A stretch of 64,000 nucleotides of DNA, taken from contig JAULSR010000011.1 in assembly GCA_030512295.1 (NCBI GenBank), positions 310,001-374,000 on the forward strand. The letters run 5' to 3'. The notes under the pieces are model-generated. The model was not told the DNA's origin. It ran no database searches and saw only the letters and a program-made list of their open reading frames with translations. The translations under genes and the position numbers were made by a program. Positions 43,838-54,878 of this stretch are shown in pieces. Source of the DNA: Bombardia bombarda. Taxonomy: Eukaryota; Ascomycota; Sordariomycetes; Sordariales; Lasiosphaeriaceae. Position 1 is the first letter of the stretch. Every line of letters begins with the position of its first letter.

Positions 43838-44931
43838 CTCGAAGCAGTCGAGCAGGCGGTCCTATTGTCTGCGCTTGATAGCGCCGCGGGACTCGTCGGG
43901 CACGAGGGGGGAGGGAATGGGTTGGTTGAGATGCTGCAGCGGCTGGCGAAGCTGGCGGATGTGGGGTGGCGGGTGGTGGATGGGCGTTGGGGCCGGGATG
44001 GGCTGGTCTGGTTGGTGTTTTTCTTCCAGGGCATGGTGGTGGTTGTGGTGGTGGATAATGCGCGAAGAGGGCTGTCGGCGGTCGCGGGGCAGGCGGGTGG
44101 TGGATATTGGTGGTTCGTGGACTGCCAGACTAGTACTTAGTTATTTATGGATAGTGATGCTCGCGGAAGCTGGTAATAGCGAGAGGGTGGTGGCGAGGTA
44201 TGGCGGGTGAGGCGAGAGTGGGATTGATGTTGGATGTTGGATATGGGATGATGGATGTGGGATGGGAGAGGTGACCGTGTCTGGAGAGAGAAACTGGGCA
44301 AGAGGTCTGGCCTGCGCCTTCCCTAAGATCAGGCACGTTACAGCTGCGCTCTGGCTACAACCCGCTTCCACTGGTACAGGCTCGCTCGACACCATGCAGC
44401 TGCCCAGCTATTCATGATGAACTACGGGACATCCCTTACTCCCCTGGCTATGTAAGGTAATGATTTCTCATCTAGGCATCTCTCAGTTGTATGGACTCGG
44501 GATGTAGATTTAACACGGCACTTTGCGTGTTCTGCATGTGACGTATATCATGGAAAGTTGAGGTTAAGGAAGGCACGAAGCTGCCCATCTGCCAGTGTTG
44601 GTAGGCACGATCGGCTTGGCCGGCTTGGCAGTGGAAGGTTTCCTTGGAACATTACTAACTTTTTGGGTACTTCTCTCTCTTTAACCTGTGCGTGGTCTTC
44701 TGACCACCAAATTCGATGCTTTTCTTGCTTTTCTGTCGTCAATTAAGCTTGCCAGTCGACGCTTGTAGTGTTTCAAACTCTGTATGAGTATCTGAGCAGG
44801 CCACCCATCTGCCTATTTAAGCCAGTCCTCTCGCACTTTTGGAAGGCGCTGCCATCTTTGCATCTGCAAACTTCCCCCTCAAAGATATTTCGAACTTCCT
44901 CCACGACGATCAATATCTTCACAAACAAGTC
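43838..44931. other. Divergent intergenic region, about 1.1 kb
   Basis: May include a missed 5' exon of the membrane-protein gene (43838-44140). The rest is the promoter and leader of the 2EXR gene. Confidence 0.45.
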
Positions 44932-46325
44932 ATGGCTCAAGAGAATCCCACACAACGCGCAGGACCCGCCTTCAATGACCTGCCAGTCGAGATCCGATTG
45001 ATGATATATGCAGCGACATGGGAAACGAGACGTATGGCTCTCCACTTCGAGGTTACCGAGTTCGATGTTCAAGATCCAAACGGCAACCATGTGTTTTACC
45101 AAGACGATCTCTGCTCTCTAATCCATTTATCGAGGTCTTTTCACGCTCCCGATATTTACAAGGCCAATATTCGCGACATCATCATTGACGTCCATTACAG
45201 TCACGCACCAGTCACCTTACACCTGAATCGTGAATCACGCCACGAGACTTTGAGGCATTACTGCCCTGTTTTTCCGACTGCTGATCATGTCACTTACTTT
45301 AACCCGGCTCTGGACACCATGGAAGTGCGGTGGCGATATGACACCAAAAAGTCTGACGAGACGGACCGATTCCCACCACAGGCCCCCCCTTCGATTTACC
45401 AATAATAAAACGACACCTCTCCAGCCCGGATAATGCGCTCGAATCCATGCTCAAAGCACTGAAAATAGTTAAGCATCTCGTCATCGATCGAGAATTTCCC
45501 CTAAATTTCTTTGTCTGGGGCCCTGCCGCAACACCTGGGCTGTTGACGAGGATGGAGAGGCTGGTGCCATGTGTCCAAACCATCGATCTCTTCTACCATT
45601 CATTTTCCGATGATTACGATGAGCACGAGCCTCCAGTAAGGGTCTGCCGAACCAAAAACCTCCCTATAACAAGGGTAGCAAAGGACAAGTATGGGTTGGT
45701 GGACGGGAAGTGGCAGCCTTGTGGTGTTCAGTATACTTCTGTTGTTGAGGACAGCGGCACACATCAACGACCCATCGACGTACTCCAGCGAGACGGCGTA
45801 CTACTATTTGAAGAAGATGGTAGAGAAGGAGACCTTACTTCCTACAATGACTGGTCCGTGCTTATTCTTCTTGACCGAAACTGGTCAGTTAAACCTGAGC
45901 ATATCAGACTTCTTGCTGCTTTTCGTCGCTTGACCATGCAAGACAATACCAGGCTGGACAATCCAACATCGGAGATGATTGAGGAACGATTACGGATAAT
46001 GGGTAGAACCATGGGGTATACCACATTTTTGGGATGCAACGTCGATGGAGTGTGTTTTGATTGGTTTTTGGACACTAGGACACCTCTGTCATGGCAAAGC
46101 AACTGGATATCTCGAGAAGGCTTTGACGACTCATGTGCCAGGTCATCCGAGACAAGGCATTTAGATTCGTGGACGTTTGAGTGGCTACGCACTCTGGGTG
46201 TAGAAACTAGGAAAAAAGTCGATGACCTCGTTGGCTTAGAATGGGTGAAGGGGGAGCCAGGGGTATACGAATGGCTAATAGGAATTTACCCAATGCTCTA
46301 CCTATACGAGGGTTACTATGATTAG
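44932..46325 (+). CDS. 2EXR-domain protein, broken by a one-base shift in a C7 run
   Basis: From ATG at 44932 the frame encodes the 2EXR domain common in filamentous ascomycetes: F-N-D-L-P-V-E-I-R-L-M-I-Y near the start and L-H-L-N-R-E-S-R-H-E-T-L near residue 100. This frame stops at 45403-45405. Coding sense resumes in another frame from at least P-F-D-L-P-I-I-K-R-H-L and runs on to the stop at 46325, through segments such as L-K-A-L-K-I-V-K-H-L-V and W-S-V-L-I-L-L-D-R-N-W. The switch sits in the C7 run at 45383-45389; one extra C would join the frames. I found no intron of acceptable length and phase. Joined length would be about 464 residues. Role unknown; 2EXR proteins are an expanded, largely uncharacterised family. 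Confidence 0.7.
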
Positions 46326-46649
46326 CAGGCAGTGGGGAAACCTTTCAACATCCATGGTTGATGAAATGCAATGCAGGTGATGATTGATAGACGCTGCAGC
46401 CCACATGCTGTGGCACCAGATACCATCACTTCATGATGTCAGACGAGCACGATTTCTTATCTCCAAAATCACAAGCTTCATTCACGGCCTGCAGACACAC
46501 AAGGTTATAAATACACAGCTATATTCTAGCCAATTCCTCCTCCAATCTTACCATCACACAGTCCAGTTGGAAATCCTCATCCCCTCTCCCATCCAGCAAA
46601 CACTACCCAGTTCTCATCTTCCCAAAACAACACCCCATCCTCCCTCGCC
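46326..46649. other. Promoter and leader of the next gene
   Basis: 324 bases between co-oriented genes. The 3' half is a C/A-rich leader with the TATAAATA-like string near 46507. No ORF. Confidence 0.5.
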
Positions 46650-47651
46650 ATGTCCGATTCCGACACCATGTTAGCCGAATGGGAATCGCCCGAGTATGAC
46701 TGGCGCAACCCGCCCGTATGGGATGTGTTGGAGAATCGCTACTGGTTCGTCCCCTACGGCATCATCGGCATCATCAGCGACCTCGTCCTCTTCTATGCCG
46801 TTACCGCCATCTGGAACGGCCGCATGCCGTTTTGGCCCAAGCGCCGCCTTGCCCACCGCTCCTACACGACCGCTATCGTCGTCACAGCCTTCATCATCAT
46901 GGGCGGTCTTCGGGTGTGGCACCTGTGCGGGTTATTCGCGTACAAGTCCTATGTGCTCTGGTTCTCCGGCATTCAGCTTTCCCTGCTCAAGTATGCGTTC
47001 CTCGCGTCGCCGGCCCTCTTGTTCTTGTTGGTGCGCAGCTACAAGTATCACTACATGAAGACGACGGAGGATCGTGATGATGCAGGCTGGCTGTGGGGTA
47101 CAAAGGTGGAGGAGGATGGCGGTTGCGATGTCGAGTACTGCGGTGCTGCTGGTGGCGACAAGAAGAATACCAACAGCAGCGCCACAGGCCGCGTGCTCCC
47201 CCTCTGGCTGGCCTACCTCGTGACCATCGTGCTCTTTGTCGTCACTGGCACCATGGTGGAAAGCTATCTCCACGACACCCGTGATATTTTTCTCACCTAT
47301 CACAAGTCAACCCAGGCGCTGTATGGCTTGATCGTGGCGTTTCCGTTCGTCGCCACCATCGCCACGGGGCTCGGCATATGTGTCGCGCGCAAGTGGCGCC
47401 AGGAGGACGACGCCGCCAAGACCAGCTATCCGCTGAGCGTGGTTCTGTCTTCCGCTGCTTCGTTCTTCGTGGTTTGCTTCTTGATCGCTGGCGTCGTCGG
47501 TTCGAACCTCATTTTGAGCTTGGTTGTTTATGAGGAGGTGGATATGATCGGTAATCCCTATAACCTTTACTACGGCTTTTACCCGCTCTCGGATCTTTTC
47601 TTGTATTGGATTTATTTCGGTGCTTCTATTGCCCCGCTGTTCGCGTTTTAG
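46650..47651 (+). CDS. Seven-span membrane protein of unknown function, 333 aa
   Basis: A single exon with ATG at 46650 (GCCATGTCC context). About 30 acidic residues precede the first span (Y-G-I-I-G-I-I-S-D-L-V-L-F-Y). I count seven hydrophobic segments: near residues 35-52, 72-90, 100-130 (two close together), 183-203, 222-243, 265-287 and 308-330. A Cys-containing hydrophilic loop follows segment 4 (G-C-D-V-E-Y-C). The even distribution of spans resembles small fungal membrane proteins, and a receptor-like topology is possible, but no GPCR or transporter motif is visible. It may be a distant partner of the membrane protein at 43150, although I see no clear similarity. Confidence 0.75.
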   Translation: MSDSDTMLAEWESPEYDWRNPPVWDVLENRYWFVPYGIIGIISDLVLFYAVTAIWNGRMPFWPKRRLAHRSYTTAIVVTAFIIMGGLRVWHLCGLFAYKSYVLWFSGIQLSLLKYAFLASPALLFLLVRSYKYHYMKTTEDRDDAGWLWGTKVEEDGGCDVEYCGAAGGDKKNTNSSATGRVLPLWLAYLVTIVLFVVTGTMVESYLHDTRDIFLTYHKSTQALYGLIVAFPFVATIATGLGICVARKWRQEDDAAKTSYPLSVVLSSAASFFVVCFLIAGVVGSNLILSLVVYEEVDMIGNPYNLYYGFYPLSDLFLYWIYFGASIAPLFAF

Positions 47652-48735
47652 ACGGGGCTTGGTGGTGACTGGCTGGAGGTTGAGGTGTCTTGAAGAGGGT
47701 GGGGGGGCGTCTGTTTGGTTCTGGATGGGACGGTGGTGGTAATAATACTGGGCAACTGTTGGGAGAGTTGGGGTGAAGCCTTCTTGTCGTGTTCTTTTCG
47801 CCTTGTACCTGAGCGCGAGACACAAGCTACAAAGATCCGATAGATAGATTTATTGAGAGAGTGACTTTACAGAACCATTTCACATTTTAAACCTCGATTC
47901 AAACTACTTAAAGGTTTCTTTCTATGTTTACTACCCATTTCTTACGAACTACCTCGCTTGCCATATCGTCAACATCATTTAATGCTTGCTGCCCTACACT
48001 CGATAGTGGTCTTTAGTATTTGACTTCGCTCATATCAAGATATTTGGACGACGCTACGAGCTCAACCGGCACCCCAAGTTGTCATGGCGAAACATTATGT
48101 TATCATCGCTCGAAGTCATACCACACCTGTCCTCCTCCTGGCCCGCACTCATGTCGGTCAATAATGCCACAAACACTGTTCTTTAGCTATTTCCTCCAAT
48201 GTTGTTGTCAATTGTACTACATTCTAGATCTGACATGCAGGCCAAACTCCATCAGCGCAACACAACCATCATGACTTTCATTTCGACAACTCACCAAACG
48301 TTCGCTTTATCTCACCAAAATAATCCGATGTTGCACCTCTGCACTGTCTTGCCCGGACTGAACGGCAACAGTATTTTATCGCTTCCAATGCCTTCAAATA
48401 GAACGGCTTGCTCCAATCCAAACGCGGCACAAACTTTGTGTCGCCGTATACAACCGCCTGGGCGAACAACGTGTCAGGTCATCAGATGATGATAGGGGAA
48501 GCAGAGGACAGGCCAGGGGAGCGAGATCGACATCGTTGGGTACGGTACTCAATTGAGTTGTCATAAAGTCCTGGAACATCCCACTCTTCCAAGACAGATT
48601 ACCTTATTCTTTCAGTTAACAGTGAGGCACAGCATTGAAGAGGTTGGGATCCAAGCACGATTGACCTGCTAAAGATCAACCATCGGTCATTCAACACCAC
48701 CACCTATCCTGAAAGCAACCAACAACTCTGACAAA
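47652..48735. other. Intergenic region, about 1.1 kb
   Basis: 3' region of the membrane-protein gene and promoter of the CFEM gene. AT-rich from 47860. No gene seen. Confidence 0.5.
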
Positions 48736-49263
48736 ATGAAGTCCACCATATACCTTCTCCTCACAGGCCTGAGCAGCATCGCCTTCACAACTGCCCAGAG
48801 TGACCCTTCACCGACCCCAAGCCTAGAAACAACACTTGTCTGTCCAGCTACAGCCTCCATGCCCGCCTGCGCCGTAAGCCTCAGCTCCCCCAATCAAAGC
48901 CCTAATCATCCCCAACTACTCCAAAACCATAAGAAAGACAAAGTCACAAGAAACACAAGTTGATCAACCCTCCCCCCCCCCCCCCCTTCCCACACACAAA
49001 AGAAAACAGAAAAAAAAAAAACACAAGCACTAACAGAACCCCAGCTCCCCTGCATCAACTCAGCTGCCTCCCAAGTTAGCTGCGCGACAGACAACATCTA
49101 CTGCCAATGCGTGGCTTCCACCACGGTCGAGTCCCTGATCGCCGGCTGTCTGCTCGAGAGCTGCGCCTTCACTGACATACCGGTAGCGCAGTCGGTGGGC
49201 TCTATCATCTGCGAGGACTGCGGCGGTCCTGTGCCGGTTGCGGCCTTTCCCACGGGTGCTTAG
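48736..49263 (+). CDS. Small secreted CFEM-domain protein, two exons, 118 aa
   Basis: Exons are 48736-48873 and 49045-49263. The 171-nt intron (GTAAGC donor, CTAAC branch, CCCCAG acceptor, phase 0) contains a C15 run and an A12 run. A signal peptide covers about residues 1-20 (L-L-L-T-G-L-S-S-I-A-F-T-T-A). The mature part has the eight-cysteine CFEM pattern: P-A-C-A-L-P-C, S-C, Y-C-Q-C, A-G-C, E-S-C and I-I-C, with an extra cysteine on either side. CFEM proteins bind haem or act at the cell surface and at host interfaces. There is no C-terminal hydrophobic GPI signal, so the product should be freely secreted. A role in haem uptake or as an effector cannot be decided from sequence. Confidence 0.88.
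48972..49021. repeat. C15 and A12 homopolymers within the CFEM intron
   Basis: Both lie between the donor and the branch site and make the intron about twice the usual length in this window. Confidence 0.85.
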
Positions 49264-49474
49264 ACTGTAATGGATGATAGGACCGGGTGGTAACAGTTGA
49301 GGGCCAGCTAGGATGTGCCGAGACAGATAAACAGGGAGTTATTGGGCAGCTTGTGGACGAGGGGAAAAGGGGGGGTTGGCTGTAGGTTGGGTGATAAGCT
49401 AGTAGGTAAGGTAGGTAGGTAGGTAGTAAGGGGGTTTGGTATGTCAATGACAGCTGAGGTGCTTCAGAATATGC
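49264..49474. other. 3' flank with TAGG microsatellite
   Basis: A short run of (TAGG)n lies at about 49400-49427. No ORF. Confidence 0.5.
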
Positions 49475-49900
49475 CTACTGGTGATGTATGTGGTTATTCA
49501 TCCGCCGTTCCTGACGTGCTATTGGCAGGCGGTGTAGTGGGCTGCTGGGCGTCTGTGTCTTGCTGGGAATCGGAATTCTGCCGGGAGTCTGTACCCTCAA
49601 CGCTGTGTCCTTCTGAGAATCAGAAATCTGCTGGAGGTCTGTATCCTGCTCACTTTGAGCAGCGGCCTTTAGTGCTGCCTCGAGCACGTATACCCGAGCG
49701 TGCTCTTTACAGATTGCCTCAATTTCTGCCATAGAGATCTTGTATTCTTTTTCGTTATTCCGTAGTGATGATCACTGAGCGTCAACAGGAGGTCAGTGAT
49801 TAGAATCCTTGCCTCTTTGTCCACCCGCTCCTGAAAATCTGGGTCTTCAATTGCCTTTAGTGGTTTGAACTAGATCGGCAAGAGATTTGTCAAATTGACT
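49475..49900 (-). pseudogene. Decayed coding segment of an unknown protein
   Basis: Minus-strand reading gives successive coding-like pieces in different frames: F-D-K-S-L-A-D-L-V-Q, then L-K-A-I-E-D-P-D-F-Q-E-R-V-D-K-E-A-R-I-L-I, L-L-L-T-L-S-D-H-H-Y, then N-N-E-K-E-Y-K-I-S-M-A-E-I-E-A-I and V-L-E-A-A-L-K. The hydrophilic, amphipathic character suggests a coiled or helical protein. One-base shifts separate the pieces and no start is seen. Family not recognised. It is the only coding trace in the left part of the gene desert. Confidence 0.4.
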
Positions 49901-52900
49901 TGCATTAATAGATCTGATATGTTAGATGTTTGAACTGATAACCCCTATGAAGTTGCTTTGGAGACTGCAGATTGGCGTAGAAACTAGCTCTCGTAATTTC
50001 CACCTGGCTATGACGGGAGGGCGACAACAAATTGTGGACGAAGGTGAAAGTTCAAGGCTTCCAACAACAATGCAGAGCACCGCGCTATATGTCTGACCAT
50101 TGTACTCGCGCAAATTCATCTGTTATCAGATGAGTCCCCCAAGAAAGTTTGAGGTGCAGAAAACAAGCTTCACTAACAGCGGGTTCATTGATGGTACCCG
50201 CCTTTACCGAATGGCGGCAGGTGCTAGCCATGTCAGAACATTTGATAATGGTCGCAGAGTATGGCAATAAACCTCGGAACCTCTTGGTGGGGTTGTTGCC
50301 AGTGTTATTGCTCCATGCTGTACTTTGATATTGACAGTTCCGAATCACATGCCACAGATAAGACGACCTTCATCAACGGCCCGAACGTTGTGTCTCGATG
50401 TGGTCTCATAATGAAGGCTTCGTATTATGTAAAACCATGTGAAAACTAGAGCTCTTGGGAACATTAAGCTCACCCATGCAGCGAACCGGTGAATGGAAAT
50501 CAACGGTTAGGGCCACGAGATGATCTACCTACCCGTATTTTCATATCTTGGCACTGCTGCAGACTGGACAACTTTACCTAAGTTGGGCACTACATTCATA
50601 TAATAAGCTATTTACCCAGAGCCAGGCATATTACTAGTAATTAACGAAAGGTTTTATGGGAAGAGACAGCCCCTACGCCACCGTGTATTTTCTCTCCACC
50701 ATAAGTCCATTGCAGTCGGACAAGATACTGCGCATCGGTCGGCACAACGCCATCGGAATGGAGTTCGATACACACATGAATAAGCGGACGGGTGTGCATG
50801 TGTGTGTCGCGTGTACTTCAGAACTCGAGACACACAAACAGGAATGACATTATGTACCCTCAGTCTGGGCCTGATCGTGCATGGGCACGACATGCATGAT
50901 CCCGCGGCCGAGTATGAAGCGGGGATGGATCGCGCACCCGTGCCAATAAAACGGCTTGGTTCTGATTCCTCTGAAAGAACTCTGCATAATATTTATACTT
51001 CCAATCAATCGCAACGTTGAACACTGGCGGCTGCATGTGCAACTCCGGATACTTCCACTTGGCGTTCTTGGAGTTTTTGGAGTTGGCCAAAAGAAGGGGG
51101 TCGCGTCTCCTTTTTCGGAGCTGGGTTTCTCTTGTCAGCGGCAGGTTTGTTTGTTTGTATCGAAGGCCGTCTAATGCATGATGTTGTGAGTGGTGCTCGT
51201 AAAACCGTGAGACAAGATTTTACCTATCTCATTCTGGCCTTTGACCGCGGGCTTCTGAATTTCCGGCCCCTGCTGTGATGTCAGGGGCTTGGTAGTATCA
51301 TATACGCACAAGGTATTGTACCTACCTTATGTATTCAATCTGGAAGTGCAAGTGTGAACAGGTCGTCACCACCTCACCCCACGTCTGCCAGCCTATTTCA
51401 TCACGGTGCACTTCCATTTTGACTAAACTTCAGCCCTAAAAGAATACAGTTTCTTATTCCCGTCACATGGATATCATTGGCACGACTATTTGTCAATCCT
51501 CTTCCTGACAGGGCCGATCCTTGCTCCAAACAGGCTGCCATGTTCAGATCTCGGCCAAATCCACACCTTCCGTCGGCAACACCGAATACAACACCGTTTA
51601 CATCAACTGATAGCTTGCCACCCGGCTGTGGGGGCCTGTACCCGATATCTTCATAAGGCTGCGATCGGCTTTCTGATATCCGCCGCAGCCGATGATAAAC
51701 ATCCTTCAGCTTAGTTGACCTCGGTGTCTTCTCGAAATGTTGCCATTAGTTAAACTTAGTGCAGTGGCTATAGAAACAACATGGGCGCCGTGACGTACGT
51801 CTATGTCGTATTAAATCCGTGGAGATAGGCAGTCTGAATGGTTTCCACCTCCTCGAGGTGACATGAAACTCTAGAACACTAACAAGGGACACTTTGCTTG
51901 TGCCTTCAGGAGCGCTCTCATCTTACCTGGGTCCCTAGGTATGTGAAATTCAGCCTGTGACAGCTAGCTCATTGATCCTTAGGTGTCCTCTTTTCACTGG
52001 AATTATTGCATGGAGATGTGTCGATAGCTCGCATGTGTATGATCTGTGATGAGCACGTGAATACCTACTTTTAAGTTTTCATGGACTGATGACCATAAAG
52101 ACACTGTTGCGGAAGTTATCTTACCAAATCGTATTGCTGTCCTTTCGTGCTTCATGTTAGGATACCTAAGGTACATTGTAGTAAACCGTCGTCCATTAGT
52201 GTGTACAACTCAGGAACGCACTTAGAAGAGAGTGATTATATAAGACTGAGCGACACGTGGTGGGTAGGATAGGTAGGTGGTAGTTCACATCTATACGTAA
52301 GCTAGTGTATAAACAACCTAGACGTTACTAACCTATTCATACTAAGCTTAATCTCATACGGCTGTTGAGGTATTATGATGTATAAGAGCTACACTGTTAA
52401 GAAAGACGAACCAGTTCTGAGTCTGAAGCTTTCCATTTACACACCTTCAACCATCTTGGCTAACAATAAACCAAAATTGTCCTCTTATATTGGCCTGTTG
52501 GATGATTGATAGCATTTGAACAACACAATCATACTCCAAACTGCGCTCTTATTATGTGACCTTAATTACATGGTCGAACTTCTACTTTGAAGTGGTTCAG
52601 AAGTGGCGAAGCCGCACCTGGAAAATAATGATGAACAACGAATGTCAGATGCAAACCGTACGGGGATCGATCTTCTCAGCCGTAAGACCCTTACCTCATG
52701 AGTGAGAGAAGTGATTAAGCAATAAGCCTCTGAAGCCATCAAGATAATGTAAGATAGGTAGGTAGCCAGTAACTCGCAACAGACCCAACTTGGCATCACC
52801 TTTTCCCACTGAAACCGATCTTCCCCTCTCCCCCCAGAAAATAGAGTACCCGACAACCCTATTTAACCAACCGGCCAGCAATCGGTTTCGTGGCAATCCT

Positions 52901-52980
52901 TGTATGGGCATGCCAAGGGCGCTAAAACGCTTCCCGGCCGGGGTCAAAGGTTGAAGAACATTGCCCACTGAAATCTGGTT
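49901..52980. other. Gene desert, left part
   Basis: About 3 kb without a supported gene. AT-rich with single TACCTAAGGTAC-type palindromes (near 52165). No transposase, reverse transcriptase or terminal repeats were recognised. Confidence 0.5.
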
Positions 52981-54464
52981 AAGTTGTTGCCAAGTTCCTG
53001 CACTCCAGTGCGTGCCGGGCGGCGTCAACACATGTCTGTGTGACTTTCTGTGTTCGCTGAGCCAAGAACGAGCCAAGATCTCGGCGCACTTCCAGAAAAT
53101 CATCATTTGATTCAAACTCTTTTCTCTCCGTTCCCGTTCTGAACTAAGTGATATGTACAATCTATCGGCACGAATGTGTACTTAGATATACCAAAATTTC
53201 TATATTCAGGGCAGATAGATAACAATCATAAATAACACATGCACAGGAAGGTATGTGGTGGCCTGCGCTTGCCCTCTTGTCCTTCGACGACCCACCCGAA
53301 GCGAGCGACGGGCGTCAGTCCTCCTATTCCTCCGTCTTACAATGCCACCGTCCGTCCGATCATGTGGACCGACACACACGGCAGCAGGTTAGGTATCGAC
53401 AGGCTGGCAGGCCAAGGAAAAACAGCGAACTGAATCGGCCCTTGATACACTGGCTGGCTGCCTACCTACCTACGTAACCTAGCTACCAATCGACCACCCA
53501 TTCGCTGTCTTACAATACATGAGACGGGATGGGTGAGGATGGGAAAGGTGAAGAAAGATGGATGGGTGAAGGACAACCAAGTGGTGCAAGTAGAGCCGAC
53601 CGAACAAGGTCGGTTGGTTTTTGTCGGGGGCGGCCCCCCCCCCCCCCCCCCTTCCCGCAGCCAAGGAGTACTGCAACAACAAACATGCTGCAAACCAAAA
53701 AGAAGAAATCCCGTGTCCGCGCAGTGCGCCCGTCCGCTGTGTGTATGCCCTGTGTTCCCCAGTGAATATCTTTTCCCCCTCCGTTCCCGTGCCATCCATT
53801 CTCTTGGCCCTACGTAGGGCGGGCAGACGCGCGCCAATGTTGTTTCCCGCCCCGGCCAGCCGGTTTTTTTTTTTTTTGGTTTTCGCCATGCTCTTCCCTT
53901 TCCCTGGAGTATTCGTGCAGATAAAACAAAAAAAAAAAAGACAAAGGTGCTTTCCTTGTTCCTGTTATGCAGCCAAGATGGCAAGATGCCTGTGCGGTTG
54001 CGCGCGCCAAGTGAATTAAAAACAGGGCCTCCAACAACCCCCCCTCCCTCCTAAGCCAAGCCAAGCCCGGCGGGCATTGTGTGCCCTAAAGACCGCAGCG
54101 CCCAGACGCTCAGACAGCACGAAACAATGATGGGCATGGGTGCCGCAGCTATTTGCCTAATCTCGCGGAAAGATAGAACATTTCTCCTGGCCCTGCTCTG
54201 CTCTGCTCTGCCCTGCTCACTTCTGTTATCATCCACTGTCACTGCTGACAGTGCAGCAAAGAGTGTGTGTATGTGTGCTGGCGCGCGTGCGTGGTGCTGT
54301 ATCGTGCTCGTGTGTGTAGATAGGTTGTATGTGTATGTTTCTCCAGCGGTTGCTGTCTTCCTATCTCCTCCTGTCTTGGCCGTCCATTTGACAGGAGGTC
54401 CAGACTCGGCTTGGCTTTTGGCTTGGCCCGTCTTCTTGTGGGCTCGGTGTGCAGAATTTCTTGC

Positions 54465-54878
54465 TCACGATATCCGGTCGAAACGGTTCTGACGGGGGTG
54501 ACGATCCCAGGTTATGGTGACGGCGGCAGGGTGACTTTGTGGAAGGGGTTGTGATTGCAAGGGCTTGTACTTGTGTTGTTGTTGGCGGCAGCCGCGGCGG
54601 AGAGGAGCTTCAGCAACCTCAATGTGAGTGGTGTCGATAATTGCTGCCTTCTCTGAGATGTTGATGATGTCGTCTTCTGTGACTTTCTGGCGGTCGTCCT
54701 TGGGGTATGGCGTGGGTGTCCTGTAGCGGGGCGAGTGATGTGTAGAGCTTCGCGACCTCCATCGCGAGGGAGGAACAAGCCAATTTGGCTGCTTCTCGAG
54801 GAACCTTTGACTGGCCTCGGAGAACCCGGGCGTGGCGTGGGTGTTTTTGGTTGTGCATCTGGACATTGCAGAGCCCAT
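54465..54878 (-). CDS. Hypothetical small protein, 137 aa
   Basis: Single open frame with a real ATG in a CACAATGGG context. The product is hydrophilic and basic, Ser/Arg-rich in the middle, with an acidic patch (T-E-D-D-I-I-N-I-S-E-K) and a Gln/Pro-rich tail. No signal peptide, span or domain is seen. It may be a genuine small gene or a chance frame in a GC-balanced region. Confidence 0.3.
   Translation of the reverse strand: MGSAMSRCTTKNTHATPGFSEASQRFLEKQPNWLVPPSRWRSRSSTHHSPRYRTPTPYPKDDRQKVTEDDIINISEKAAIIDTTHIEVAEAPLRRGCRQQQHKYKPLQSQPLPQSHPAAVTITWDRHPRQNRFDRIS

Noticed and set aside
53466..53984. Minus-strand 172-codon frame
   Set aside because: Built on homopolymers (C18, poly-A/T) with biased composition and no recognisable domain.
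54079..54492. Plus-strand 137-codon hydrophobic frame
   Set aside because: No ATG with good context, composition driven by simple sequence, and overlaps other frames; not supported.
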